Source of the DNA: Flexilinea sp.
GTDB taxonomy: Bacteria > Chloroflexota > Anaerolineae > Anaerolineales > Anaerolineaceae
Length of the DNA stretch: 52,847 bases
Reading direction: 5' to 3'
Assembly (NCBI GenBank): GCA_026645735.1
Contig: JAPKMT010000018.1
Span: forward strand, 1-52,847
Shown one piece after another: positions 33,779 through 43,201 of the stretch (positions are counted from its first letter, which is position 1; every line of letters begins with the position of its first letter). The notes below the pieces were generated by a model, which was not told where the DNA came from, searched no databases, and saw nothing but the letters and a program-made list of their open reading frames with translations. A program made the translations under genes and the position numbers.

Positions 33779-35287
33779 CTAAAAACCGGCTGGTCTTCCC
33801 ATCATCCAATAAGGAAAATTCGTTGAAACGTCCTCTTTTTTGCCATAAACATCCAATTCAATCTCATCCCCCTCTTTCAAGTGGTCAGACAGAATTTGGA
33901 CGTTTGGTCCGCTGATCACACCGATTGTGACCTCATTATCTTCAAAAGAACCATCGGCTTTCTTTTGACGAATCCAGTATTTTCCTTTTTCCAACAAAAT
34001 GGATGTCTGCGGAACATATAAAACATCCGCTAAAGAATAAATATCAATCTTAATGTCCGCAGTCATTCCTGATTTGACTTTCTCATCAGAGTCGGTTAAA
34101 GCGACAGAAATTTTAAATGAAACAGATTGGCCTGATGTTTCTCCAGTATCAGAGATGTTTGTCACAATACCATGATACACTTTTTCCGGAATTGCAGTAA
34201 AGCTGATTTGAATTGGCATATCAAGCTGAATGTAATTGATATATAACTCAGAAACACTAAAATCAATAAAAAACGTTGAAATATCATCAATCCGGGCAGC
34301 AAAAATATTTCTCAGTGCAGTTGAGGAATCATAAGCAATGATATCGTTGGTTTTTGCATCAATTTTTGTTACCGTCCCTGTAAAGGGAGCGATAATATTC
34401 GATGAATCCATTTTTGTCTGTGCGGCATCAATTGCAGCCTGCGCTGCATTTATTTTCGCCTCAGAAGGTCCATTGATCAATTGATCATATTGATACTGTT
34501 TTTCTTCCAGAGTGGCTTTGGCCAGGATCAATCTTCCTTCGCGAATTTGACGTTCCAATCCATCAATTTGTCCCAGATACCAGTTATATTGCGCCAATGC
34601 ATTGTCCCGGACAGACCGATATCCGCCAACATCTCCCAATCGTTTTATTCGGGTGGCATCGGCAGCATCATAATCACGAGTCGTCTCAAACTTGGCAATT
34701 GCGGCGTCATAATCATCCTGAGCCTCTAAATATGTTTCATATGCTAGATCAATATTCAGATCGGTCGCCCGTGAAACATCCATGCTGTCAAGTGATTTCT
34801 GAGCATCTTCAACTTCTTTTTGTGCAGTAACCAAAGCGGATAATGCCTCGGATAACGCTGTTGAATTATCGATCAATTCCTCCATGGCATCCTGAGCATC
34901 TTCCAGTTCAAGTTCAGCGTTAAGGATATCCTGATCCAGGGTCTGCGGATCTAATGCTGCCAGAATGTCCCCTTTTTCTACCAAATCCCCTGCTGCAACA
35001 TTAACTTCACTGATCGTTCCGCTTGTCTGCCAATACAAATCTACCGATTGATTGGATCGAACAGTGCCAGTTATATCCTCCACAACCATCGTAAGCGGAC
35101 CTTTTTTTATTTTTGTAGTTTCAACTTCACCGGATGCCGCCAGTAGCAATGCTGTCTGTATTTGTTGTTGTTGGAATACCGAAATACCAATTATCGCTGC
35201 AATCAGCAGTATGAGTGCCAATATTAACACAGCAATAATGCAGCCTGGCTTTCGATTTGTTTTTTTCTTCTCAATTTTGTGATCCAT
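33779..35287 (-). CDS. HlyD/RND-type membrane fusion protein (adaptor B2)
   Basis: 502 aa from ATG 35285-35287, with AAAGG upstream. N-terminal membrane anchor (about residues 18-42). Lipoyl-like barrel-sandwich pieces flank a long coiled coil (about 100-270): EVNVAAGDLVEKGDILAALD before it and IIAPFTGTVTKIDAKTNDII after it. A beta-barrel region follows (TAIPEKVYHGIVTNISDTGE). It resembles the adaptor encoded at 41578-43155 in order and motifs, so it is a paralogue. It is the last gene of the exporter operon. A repeat-element remnant touches its stop codon. Confidence 0.85.
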   Translation of the reverse strand: MDHKIEKKKTNRKPGCIIAVLILALILLIAAIIGISVFQQQQIQTALLLAASGEVETTKIKKGPLTMVVEDITGTVRSNQSVDLYWQTSGTISEVNVAAGDLVEKGDILAALDPQTLDQDILNAELELEDAQDAMEELIDNSTALSEALSALVTAQKEVEDAQKSLDSMDVSRATDLNIDLAYETYLEAQDDYDAAIAKFETTRDYDAADATRIKRLGDVGGYRSVRDNALAQYNWYLGQIDGLERQIREGRLILAKATLEEKQYQYDQLINGPSEAKINAAQAAIDAAQTKMDSSNIIAPFTGTVTKIDAKTNDIIAYDSSTALRNIFAARIDDISTFFIDFSVSELYINYIQLDMPIQISFTAIPEKVYHGIVTNISDTGETSGQSVSFKISVALTDSDEKVKSGMTADIKIDIYSLADVLYVPQTSILLEKGKYWIRQKKADGSFEDNEVTIGVISGPNVQILSDHLKEGDEIELDVYGKKEDVSTNFPYWMMGRPAGF

Positions 35288-35331
35288 ACTTTCATACCTT
35301 TCAGTCCAAGGTTCCACCGAACTGGTTATTT

Positions 35332-36966
35332 TTATTCAAGAGTTGATGCCGGAGTTCGCTTAATCATGTCCTCATTTTTTAGCCCCGATGGAGGAAATGA
35401 GGGTATATCTCCAGATCCTGCCGTGGGAGCCATTTCATTCTGGTCAAATCTTCCAGAGAGATCGTCTGTCTTCTGTTCCACTGATTTCTCTGTTTCGCCT
35501 GTTTTTTGAATAAAAGGAATCTCCGCCCCGATCAATCCATCCTGTTTTAGATCGGATTCCTGCGGCATAATGCCGAGATATGCATAAATCTTTGAATTAA
35601 TCTCAGGAACCTTCACAACATCGCCCACAGAAATTCCGTCCGTGATTTCTGCCAGAAGATCGGTAGTAATTCCAGTTGTAACATTTACCGTTTTCCATCC
35701 TCCGTCAGAAGATACGGATACTGTATTTTTCCCGTTTACAGCGCTGACTGCATTGATCGGAATTAAAACAGCGTTTTCCTTTTTCTCCAACAGAATCTGA
35801 ACTTCCGCAGTCATCCCTGCTTTGATCTGCTGATCCGGATCGGTTATTTCCACAAGGGATTCAAATGTTACGGCCGAATTCTTTTCTTCACCCAGATCAG
35901 AAATGTCACGAATTACTCCGGAGTAGGTTTTCTCTTGAACAGCATCCAATACAATACGAGCATTTTGTCCGATGAATATCTGATGAATATCGATCTCCGA
36001 AACTTGTAGAGGAACTAATACTTTGCTCTTATCATCAATCCCAAAAGCAGAATCACCTTGTTTAACATACTGACCTGCTTCAGCCTGAACAGAAGTCACT
36101 GTCCCATCCATAGAAGCGATGATTTTCCGTTTGTTGAAAGCATTTTCGGCATTCGAAACTGCAATCTCTGCTTCATGTACATCTTCCTGGCGTGGCATTC
36201 TTTCATAGGTCTGGTATTCTTTTAAAGCATCATCATAAGCCTGCTGGGCAACAGTAACTGCGCCTTGGGCAACTGCCAGGTCCGTGTCACTTGGTTGGCC
36301 CTTCGTCCACATCCAATTGTCATAAGCTTCAATCATGGAATTATATGAAGTGAGATAAGATTCATAGTACGTTTGTCGAGCCAGGTCTTCCCAGCCTTTT
36401 GTATTCTTTACCGAATCATAATCAGCTTTCGCATAGTTAAATCTTTCAACGGATAACATATATGCATCATATGCCAGTTCAATCGTCAATTGATCGGCTC
36501 TCGGATAATATAAAGATTCTTGTGCCTGTTTGGTTGATTTCAATGAGATCTCATTAACAGTCAACGTCGACAGGGCATTCATTTTTGCTGTTTTAGATTC
36601 CATGACATCCTGTAACATCTCCTGAGCCTCTATCAAGGTTTTTTCTGCCAGTATCACAGCGGATCGCATGGAATCGACTTCCAGTTCCGCTAACACATCA
36701 CCTTTTTTTACCGAATCACCCAACTTCACATACACTTCTCCAATTACACCTTCAGCCTTCCAGGTTAATTGGGAGGATTGATTATAGGCAACATTTCCGA
36801 TGAAACCGATCGAATTATCAATCGTTCCAGAAACAGCAGTAAAAGTCAAATCTTGAGACTCATCACGCTGATTCAATGGAATTCTTGAGATAAGGGAACA
36901 GCCACTCATGATCAGAATCAATATGAAAATCAGCAGCCCTTTTCGATTTAGTTTTTTCAGCATCAT
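35332..36966 (-). CDS. HlyD-type membrane fusion lipoprotein (adaptor A2)
   Basis: 544 aa. N-terminal lipoprotein signal with lipobox IMSGC (Cys at about residue 23). Barrel-sandwich half GVIGEVYVKLGDSVKKGDVL, a long helical hairpin (about 110-290) and the second half KIIASMDGTVTSVQAEAGQYVKQ; then the beta-barrel domain with LDAVQEKTYSGVIRDISD. It is a paralogue of the lipoprotein adaptor at 43202-44731. Together with B2 it forms a second adaptor pair for the same ABC exporter. GGAG lies 9 bases before the ATG. Confidence 0.85.
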   Translation of the reverse strand: MMLKKLNRKGLLIFILILIMSGCSLISRIPLNQRDESQDLTFTAVSGTIDNSIGFIGNVAYNQSSQLTWKAEGVIGEVYVKLGDSVKKGDVLAELEVDSMRSAVILAEKTLIEAQEMLQDVMESKTAKMNALSTLTVNEISLKSTKQAQESLYYPRADQLTIELAYDAYMLSVERFNYAKADYDSVKNTKGWEDLARQTYYESYLTSYNSMIEAYDNWMWTKGQPSDTDLAVAQGAVTVAQQAYDDALKEYQTYERMPRQEDVHEAEIAVSNAENAFNKRKIIASMDGTVTSVQAEAGQYVKQGDSAFGIDDKSKVLVPLQVSEIDIHQIFIGQNARIVLDAVQEKTYSGVIRDISDLGEEKNSAVTFESLVEITDPDQQIKAGMTAEVQILLEKKENAVLIPINAVSAVNGKNTVSVSSDGGWKTVNVTTGITTDLLAEITDGISVGDVVKVPEINSKIYAYLGIMPQESDLKQDGLIGAEIPFIQKTGETEKSVEQKTDDLSGRFDQNEMAPTAGSGDIPSFPPSGLKNEDMIKRTPASTLE

Positions 36967-37015
36967 TTTGAATCACTCCAATATGGAAGTCCAGGTCCGA
37001 TGACCAGACAGAGAA

Positions 37016-37717
37016 CTATCCTAATTTTCCCAGGGTATTCCGATTTTCAAACAAACCTTCACGCCATGCAAATACAGCCGCCTGCGTTCGATCTGACAAA
37101 TGCAGCTTATGAAGAATATTTGAGACATATCCTTTTACTGTCTTTTCCGTAATAAAAAGTTTTTCTGCTATATCGTTATTATTGTTTCCCTGAGCAATCA
37201 ACTCAAGCACGTCATATTCCCGTTCTGTTAATTCTGCAAAAGGATCCTTCACGCGGTCAGGACGATCATGCAATTCACTCATCAGTTTTTTTGCGATTTC
37301 AGGAGATAAAATTGCGGTTCCTTTCGCTGCCATTCGAATCACATTAATAAGTTCTTCCGGAGTAATAATTTTCAGTACGTATGAAAGCGCACCGGCTTTC
37401 ATGGCTGGAAATACAAGCGTATCATCATGATGAGATGTTAATACAACAATATGCGTGCGAGGGCTGATCTGTTTAATGATTTTTGTCGCTTCAACACCAT
37501 TCATGCCTTCCATCAACAAATCCATCAAAATGACATCCGGAATATTTGATTTCACAAATTCGATGGCTTCTTGTCCACTGCCTGCTTCTCCAATTACTTC
37601 AATATCATCCAATGTTTCCAAATAGGACCGAACCCCGTTTCGAACAACTGGATGATCATCCACCAGAAGCACGCTGATTTTATTGGATTCTTTGTCTGTC
37701 ATTTTTCCTGCTTTCAT
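37016..37717 (-). CDS. NarL/LuxR-family response regulator
   Basis: 233 aa. Receiver domain (about 13-130): VLLVDDHPVVRNG (acidic pocket), VILMDLLMEGMNG with the phospho-accepting Asp, VVLTSHHDD and the YVLK lysine. C-terminal LuxR-type helix-turn-helix (about 165-225): LTEREYDVLELIAQGNNNNDIAEKLFITEKTVKGYVSNILHKL (here split across two helices). It is encoded 52 bp after its histidine kinase gene, inside the exporter operon, so it most likely regulates that operon. The start may be the Met 5 codons later (37702). Confidence 0.93.
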   Translation of the reverse strand: MKAGKMTDKESNKISVLLVDDHPVVRNGVRSYLETLDDIEVIGEAGSGQEAIEFVKSNIPDVILMDLLMEGMNGVEATKIIKQISPRTHIVVLTSHHDDTLVFPAMKAGALSYVLKIITPEELINVIRMAAKGTAILSPEIAKKLMSELHDRPDRVKDPFAELTEREYDVLELIAQGNNNNDIAEKLFITEKTVKGYVSNILHKLHLSDRTQAAVFAWREGLFENRNTLGKLG

Positions 37718-37769
37718 TTTTTTCTTTCATTTTCATCAAAAAGCCAAAACATTGTGTATCTTTTCGTTT

Positions 37770-39290
37770 TCACAAGCTCATTTCCCGAGGAATTTGAATC
37801 ATTAATGTGGTTCCTTCTGTTCCTGATTGAATGTGAAACGTTCCTCTCATCGTTTCAACGCGTTCACGAATTGATTGCAGTCCGATGCCGGATTGTTGTT
37901 CGTGCAAATCGAAACCCTGCCCGTTGTCATGAATCTCCAGTTTTACCTCAATTTCATTCGTTTCCAGTTCGATAAAGCCGGTATCAGCCTTGCTGTGCCG
38001 CATCACATTCGATAATGCTTCCTGACAAATACGGAAGATTTCTCCAGCCATGTTCTCGTCCATAGGCGGATAGTTCTGTAATTTCATCTCCAAATGGATT
38101 CCGGAACTCTTCTGCCAGGTTTGCCCATATTGTTTCAATTTATCGATTAATGCATCTCCCGAAATTACAGGAGGACGAAGTGTACCGATCAAATCATCAA
38201 GATCTTGTAGTGTATTTTGCGTCAGGGTTCCGGCTAGTTCAATTTTCTCTTTTACCTGTTCCGGTTTTTTTTCAATCAAAACGGTCGCTGCGCCAAGATT
38301 CATGTTGATTGAAAAAACCTGTTGTTTAATATTGTCATGCAGCTCCCTTGAAATACGATTTCTCTCTTCAGAAGCCGCCAATTCCTGCCGTGTCTGGACA
38401 AATTGCCCAAGCTGATCGGACATCCTGTTCAATTTTGAAGAAACCATACAGAGTTCGCTGTAATCTTGCTGCCCTTCAACTGGAATTTTGAAAGAAAAAT
38501 TACCTTCTGCCCATTGATTAGCTGCTTTGGAAATCGTCTCAAACCAAAGAAACCATTTTTTTGAAAAAATATAACCAACAATTAGACCCAGTATCGCAGC
38601 AAATCCAATCAACCGTAAAAAGCTCATCATGGAGGAAATGAATATGGCACGAATCATCTCCCAGGAGCTTGGCTGGGTGACGTACAAGAAAAAATTGCCT
38701 GCGACAGTGTTGCTTTCATCTCGATAGGGGACCAGCGCCATTGAATATTTGTTTTCGGAAACAATAATCTGACCGTCGATGGAATTGGTCATCCCCTTTT
38801 CAGACAGCGATAAGGCGCTTTCCTTGATCACATTTGCAGTGCCTGGATCCAGATCTTCTAATGGAAGCGGAACAGAACCTCCTAAGGAAATTGGAATAAT
38901 CTCTTGCGATTTAGTCACAAAATACATGAGCACTCTGTTTTTCAAAAAAAATCTCGTGTTAACACGCAAGTCGGCTTCAAAATTATCCCATTGCAAATTG
39001 AGATCATGTGGCGGGATTCTGAAATGTTCCTGTTCTTTGATCCATTCACTTTCCTGATCATGAAGGAAAACATTTTTCACCCACGGATCATGCAACAATT
39101 GCGTTACTGCATTGGCAATAATAGTGCTGTTGTTGCTTTGGCTTAGCTCATAAGAAGTTCGAATAAAACGATACGCCAATACCGCCACACACACAATGAC
39201 CGAACTAACAGTAATTAACAGCGTGATCTGCCATTGTATCGTGTGAAACTTTCGTTTTAATCGCTCTGTCCAAAGCCTGACAGCTTTCAT
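37770..39290 (-). CDS. Sensor histidine kinase (HisKA_3, NarX/LiaS type)
   Basis: 506 aa. Two membrane helices (about 18-40 and 225-250) bracket an extracellular sensor of about 180 residues. A HAMP linker follows (about 250-305), then HisKA_3 with phospho-accepting His in ERNRISRELHDNIKQQVFS (about 310-328), and an HATPase_c domain ending with HDNGQGFDLHEQQSGIGLQ. It phosphorylates the adjacent NarL-type regulator. The extracellular domain resembles no ligand-binding fold I can name. It sits between the exporter permease and the regulator gene. Confidence 0.92.
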   Translation of the reverse strand: MKAVRLWTERLKRKFHTIQWQITLLITVSSVIVCVAVLAYRFIRTSYELSQSNNSTIIANAVTQLLHDPWVKNVFLHDQESEWIKEQEHFRIPPHDLNLQWDNFEADLRVNTRFFLKNRVLMYFVTKSQEIIPISLGGSVPLPLEDLDPGTANVIKESALSLSEKGMTNSIDGQIIVSENKYSMALVPYRDESNTVAGNFFLYVTQPSSWEMIRAIFISSMMSFLRLIGFAAILGLIVGYIFSKKWFLWFETISKAANQWAEGNFSFKIPVEGQQDYSELCMVSSKLNRMSDQLGQFVQTRQELAASEERNRISRELHDNIKQQVFSINMNLGAATVLIEKKPEQVKEKIELAGTLTQNTLQDLDDLIGTLRPPVISGDALIDKLKQYGQTWQKSSGIHLEMKLQNYPPMDENMAGEIFRICQEALSNVMRHSKADTGFIELETNEIEVKLEIHDNGQGFDLHEQQSGIGLQSIRERVETMRGTFHIQSGTEGTTLMIQIPREMSL

Positions 39291-39304
39291 CGTTTACTTT
39301 CCTT

Positions 39305-40534
39305 TTATTCAGTCCGTAATGCAATGACGGGTTGCAGCCTGGCCGCCTGGTTTGCCGGATAGATTCCAAAAAACAATCCAATCGCAATAGAAAATAAAGT
39401 TGAGCCAAGGATAAATAACGGATTGAAAGAAGCCTGGATTTCTGTGCCGGATACCGTAGCAATATATGCGATTAATGAAGCCAAACCAAGACCAAACAGA
39501 ATACCCAAAATACCGCCAACCAGACTCAAAACAGAGGATTCAACCAAAAATTGGGCCAGAATATCGCGATTCTTTGCTCCAAGAGCTTTTCTAAGACCAA
39601 TTTCTTTGGTGCGTTCTGTCACAGTAACCAGCATAATATTCATAATTCCAATACCGCCAACCAGCAACGATATACCGGCAACTCCTCCCAGGAATAAAAC
39701 AAAAGTATTCAAAATGGAATTTAAGGTATCCAATAATTCCTGTGTATTCATGATCGTAAAGTCACTCGGATTTCCTTCAAAAATACCGTGTCTGTCGCGA
39801 ATTAGCGTTTCGATCTGTTCCTGCGCTTTATCGATTTGGACGGTTGTTTTAACATTAATGGAAACACGGCTGACTGTATTTTTTTGTCGTGTCATCAACC
39901 GATTTTGAGCCGTTGTCAATGGGATAAAAATAACCTGATCCTGACTGAATCCCATGTTGGAGCTTCCTTTTGATTTTAGAATTCCAATAACGGTATATGG
40001 TTGCCCGCTGATTCGTATCGTTTCACCGACAACGCTGCTATTGGTATCACTGAACAAAGATTCGCTGATTTCAGATCCGATCAGAACCACCATTGATTTT
40101 GCGTCCATGTGATCCTGAGTGATATTCGTACCCTTTTCAATTTCATAGTTGCTGAGATCCAGATAATCCGGTATGACTCCCGTAACGGAAGCATTCACTG
40201 TGTTACCGTTGCTCTGAGAAATTGTATAAGACTGAGAAATCGTCGGAGCTACAATATCGGCAACACCCAGCGCTTCGATTGCAGAAACGTCTGAATTTGT
40301 CAGATTTTGGGGATTTCGTACATTTTCTGTAAAATTACCAGGCGATAAATAGAGTGTCCGGGTCCCCAATGTGCTCATTTGTTCAGTAATTGAATTTTGT
40401 GCTCCCTGACCAATCGACATCATCGCAATCACTGCTCCGACACCAATAAAGATACCCAGCATCGTCAATAGTGACCTGATTTTATTAGAAAGCAAATTTC
40501 GGAGCGCTTCAACAATTAGTGTACTGATATTCAT
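39305..40534 (-). CDS. MacB-type ABC transporter permease
   Basis: 409 aa. It has an N-terminal membrane helix (LLTMLGIFIGVGAVIAMMSIG, about 22-42), an extracellular MacB periplasmic core domain (about 45-275) and three C-terminal helices (about 290-400) with the FtsX-like segment GGIGIMNIMLVTVTERTKEIGLRKALGAK. It forms a mechanotransmission-type exporter with the ATPase gene, which it overlaps by 4 bases. Substrates in this family are peptides, antibiotics or lipoproteins; none can be chosen here. Confidence 0.94.
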   Translation of the reverse strand: MNISTLIVEALRNLLSNKIRSLLTMLGIFIGVGAVIAMMSIGQGAQNSITEQMSTLGTRTLYLSPGNFTENVRNPQNLTNSDVSAIEALGVADIVAPTISQSYTISQSNGNTVNASVTGVIPDYLDLSNYEIEKGTNITQDHMDAKSMVVLIGSEISESLFSDTNSSVVGETIRISGQPYTVIGILKSKGSSNMGFSQDQVIFIPLTTAQNRLMTRQKNTVSRVSINVKTTVQIDKAQEQIETLIRDRHGIFEGNPSDFTIMNTQELLDTLNSILNTFVLFLGGVAGISLLVGGIGIMNIMLVTVTERTKEIGLRKALGAKNRDILAQFLVESSVLSLVGGILGILFGLGLASLIAYIATVSGTEIQASFNPLFILGSTLFSIAIGLFFGIYPANQAARLQPVIALRTE

Positions 40535-41562
40535 GCAGCTCCTCCCTCAATATTTCCCTTTGCCGGTTCCTTCGAGAGCTGTTTTTCTCCCGATTGATCT
40601 TCATTCGTCCGCTTTTTCCCATTCCCAAAAACCTCTGCTAAAGCATCAGCAGCTGAGGATTCTTCTTCTTCATCCAAATCATCGTCATAATCCTTCCCAA
40701 ATGCCTCAGCTAACGCCCTTGCTGCAGATGGTTTGCTTTCATTTTTCCCCTGCCCATTACCATCCGAATTTCCTTTGTCCTTCGGAAGTGGTACATTGGC
40801 GGGATCCGGATTTTTTAGTCCTGTAACATCCAGAAAATCGGGGCTCTGCCAATTTTTTATAATTTCCTGCTCCTCTTCGGTTCCAATCATGCCATCAAAA
40901 ACGCTGATAACACGAGGAACCTGGCGCCCAATCTTCGGATCATGCGTAACCATAAGAACCGTCTTTCCTCTGTCCTGATTTAAGCTGATCAGGATTTGCA
41001 TGATCTCTTTACCGGACTTACTGTCCAAATTACCCGTCGGCTCATCAGCCATGATGATTTCCGGATCGTTGATCAATGCCCGGGCAATGGCAACACGCTG
41101 TTGCTGTCCGCCAGAGAGTTCCTTAGGTTTATGTCCCAGACGATTACCCAAACCGACTAAATCAAGTGCTTCGATTGCCCGCTCTTTTGCATGGGCTTTA
41201 TTTTTTGAATACAACAGCGGTAGCATTACATTTTCCAGAGCTGATGATCTGGAAAGAAGATTAAAACTCTGAAACACAAAACCGATTTTTTTATTTCGCA
41301 CCTCAGCCAATTTTGAATCATCCATTTCAGAGACATCAGTACCATCCAAGATGTATTTTCCTCCCGTTGGACGATCCAAGCATCCGAGAATGTTCATCAA
41401 GGTCGTTTTTCCGGAGCCGGATGGACCCATAATGGCTGTGAATTCTCCGTAATTAACATCCAGACTGATATCATGCAGCGCTCTGACCTCGATATCGCCC
41501 ATAATGTAATATTTTTTTAAATGCTCTGTATGAATTACATTTTTTCCGTTTTTATCTGTCAT
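40531..41562 (-). CDS. MacB/LolD-type ABC transporter ATPase with acidic C-terminal extension
   Basis: 343 aa. Residues 1 to about 230 are a complete ATPase: Walker [15 protein letters not shown]-loop [11 protein letters not shown], signature [16 protein letters not shown], Walker [14 protein letters not shown] and the switch MVTHDP. An unusual tail of about 110 residues follows, polar and acidic, with a duplicated helix motif ([17 protein letters not shown] and [17 protein letters not shown]). The tail is not part of the family norm and may bind a partner. It is translationally coupled to the permease gene. Confidence 0.94.
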   Translation of the reverse strand: MTDKNGKNVIHTEHLKKYYIMGDIEVRALHDISLDVNYGEFTAIMGPSGSGKTTLMNILGCLDRPTGGKYILDGTDVSEMDDSKLAEVRNKKIGFVFQSFNLLSRSSALENVMLPLLYSKNKAHAKERAIEALDLVGLGNRLGHKPKELSGGQQQRVAIARALINDPEIIMADEPTGNLDSKSGKEIMQILISLNQDRGKTVLMVTHDPKIGRQVPRVISVFDGMIGTEEEQEIIKNWQSPDFLDVTGLKNPDPANVPLPKDKGNSDGNGQGKNESKPSAARALAEAFGKDYDDDLDEEEESSAADALAEVFGNGKKRTNEDQSGEKQLSKEPAKGNIEGGAA

Positions 41563-41577
41563 GAATTCACATCCTTT

Positions 41578-43155
41578 CTATTGGGGACGTCTGCCGCCGC
41601 CTGCACCTGAAGGAGGCCCACCGGCTCCGCCTCCGGGTACGCCCCCTGGACCCGTGCCAAATCCCATACCACCCATCGGGAATCTTGTGTTCATATCCAT
41701 GGAAGGCAAATTGATTTTCACTTCGTCACCCTCTTGAATCTGATCTGAAATAATTTGAATATTGGAGTCAGTCTTCATCCCCAACTGAACTGCAATGTCT
41801 GAATATGTTCCATCATCATTCTTTTTATTTACCGTCCTTATTCCATCTGTGTTCATGGAGATAGCGGCAGCAGGAACATATAAAACCCCAATGGCTTCTT
41901 TCGTAACAATCGCAACATCAGCCATCATGCCGGCTTTTACTTTGTCGTCCACTTGATCCATTTTTACCGTCAATGAAAACGAAACGGAACTTTCTGAAAC
42001 AGTACCAACATTGGAGATATTGGTGATGGTTCCGGAATACTCTTTTAATGGGATGGCATCGAATGAGATCATCACCTTTTGTCCAATCGAGATTTGATTG
42101 ATGTCTAATTCGTTGATCGTGATATCAATAAAATAGGATGATAAATCATCAACCCGAACAGCCATCACATCACGAGAAGAGGAGGTGGATTCATAAGCAA
42201 TTACATCAAATTGTTTTGCACCAACTTCGGCTACAGTACCATTAATCGGCGCAACAATATAGGCTGTTTTCATAATTGCTTCGGCGGCGTTAATTTGCGC
42301 CTGCAAGGAAGAGATCTGCGATTCGGTCGGTCCGCTCTTAATTTTTTCATAAGCTCTGACCGCATCATCATACTGTGCCTGGGCCAGCAGCAAAGCTGCT
42401 TCCGCCTGCTGTTTTTCCAGATCATCCACTTCGCCGTTATACCAGTTGTACATCGACAAAGCACTTTCCATTCCGGAACGGGTCCCTTCAACCATTTGAA
42501 CAGCACGCTGCCGATCCACATCATCCAAAGGTCTTTCGCGCATTGTTTCAAAATTGTCCAGCGCTTTTTCGTAGTTTTCTTTTGCTTTTATATAATCGTT
42601 ATAATAAACACCAATCTCGATTTCATCTTCTCGAACAACCCCCAGTGCATCCAGAGCATCCTGCGCATCCTGTACTGCTTTTTTTGCTGCAGCTACGTTG
42701 GACATTGCTTCAGCAAGATTCAGCGATGAGGTATAGAGACGTTCCAATTTTTCTTCCGCTTCTTCCTTTGTTACTTCTGCCTCAATCACTGAAGAATCAA
42801 TCGTGCTGCTGTCCAATGCTGCCAGAATATCTCCTTTTTTTACAGGATCACCCAACGCAACGTTCACTTCGGTAACCGTACCACTGATCTGCCAGTAAAG
42901 ATAAACGGATTGGTTGGGTCGAACAGTTCCGGAGATATCTTCCAGCTTCTCGGACAAATCCCCTTTTTTGATAAAGGCAGTATCAACCTGACTCGCAATA
43001 ATTTCTTCATTTACTTTTTTAATCTGCTTCTGCATTCGCAGATAATTGAAAACTCCAACGGCAACCACTAATAAAATAATTCCAGTTAAAATCCAAATAG
43101 TTATGGTTGCCTTCGATCGTGGCTTTTTAATTTTTGTTTCCATCTTTTGATCCAT
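41578..43155 (-). CDS. HlyD/RND-type membrane fusion protein (adaptor B1)
   Basis: 525 aa. N-terminal anchor (about 18-40). Barrel-sandwich half EVNVALGDPVKKGDILAALD, a long coiled coil (about 115-275), the second half YIVAPINGTVAEVGAKQFDV, and a beta-barrel domain. The C-terminus is Gly/Pro-rich (GGMGFGTGPGGVPGGGAGG), low complexity and likely unfolded. It is a paralogue of the adaptor at 33779-35287. GAGGAATT precedes the ATG. It follows the lipoprotein adaptor A1 by 46 bp and precedes the ATPase by 15 bp. Confidence 0.87.
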   Translation of the reverse strand: MDQKMETKIKKPRSKATITIWILTGIILLVVAVGVFNYLRMQKQIKKVNEEIIASQVDTAFIKKGDLSEKLEDISGTVRPNQSVYLYWQISGTVTEVNVALGDPVKKGDILAALDSSTIDSSVIEAEVTKEEAEEKLERLYTSSLNLAEAMSNVAAAKKAVQDAQDALDALGVVREDEIEIGVYYNDYIKAKENYEKALDNFETMRERPLDDVDRQRAVQMVEGTRSGMESALSMYNWYNGEVDDLEKQQAEAALLLAQAQYDDAVRAYEKIKSGPTESQISSLQAQINAAEAIMKTAYIVAPINGTVAEVGAKQFDVIAYESTSSSRDVMAVRVDDLSSYFIDITINELDINQISIGQKVMISFDAIPLKEYSGTITNISNVGTVSESSVSFSLTVKMDQVDDKVKAGMMADVAIVTKEAIGVLYVPAAAISMNTDGIRTVNKKNDDGTYSDIAVQLGMKTDSNIQIISDQIQEGDEVKINLPSMDMNTRFPMGGMGFGTGPGGVPGGGAGGPPSGAGGGRRPQ

Positions 43156-43201
43156 AAAGAATTCCTCTAATATTAACTGATTCAGTATTCAATCAGTTAT
43201 T

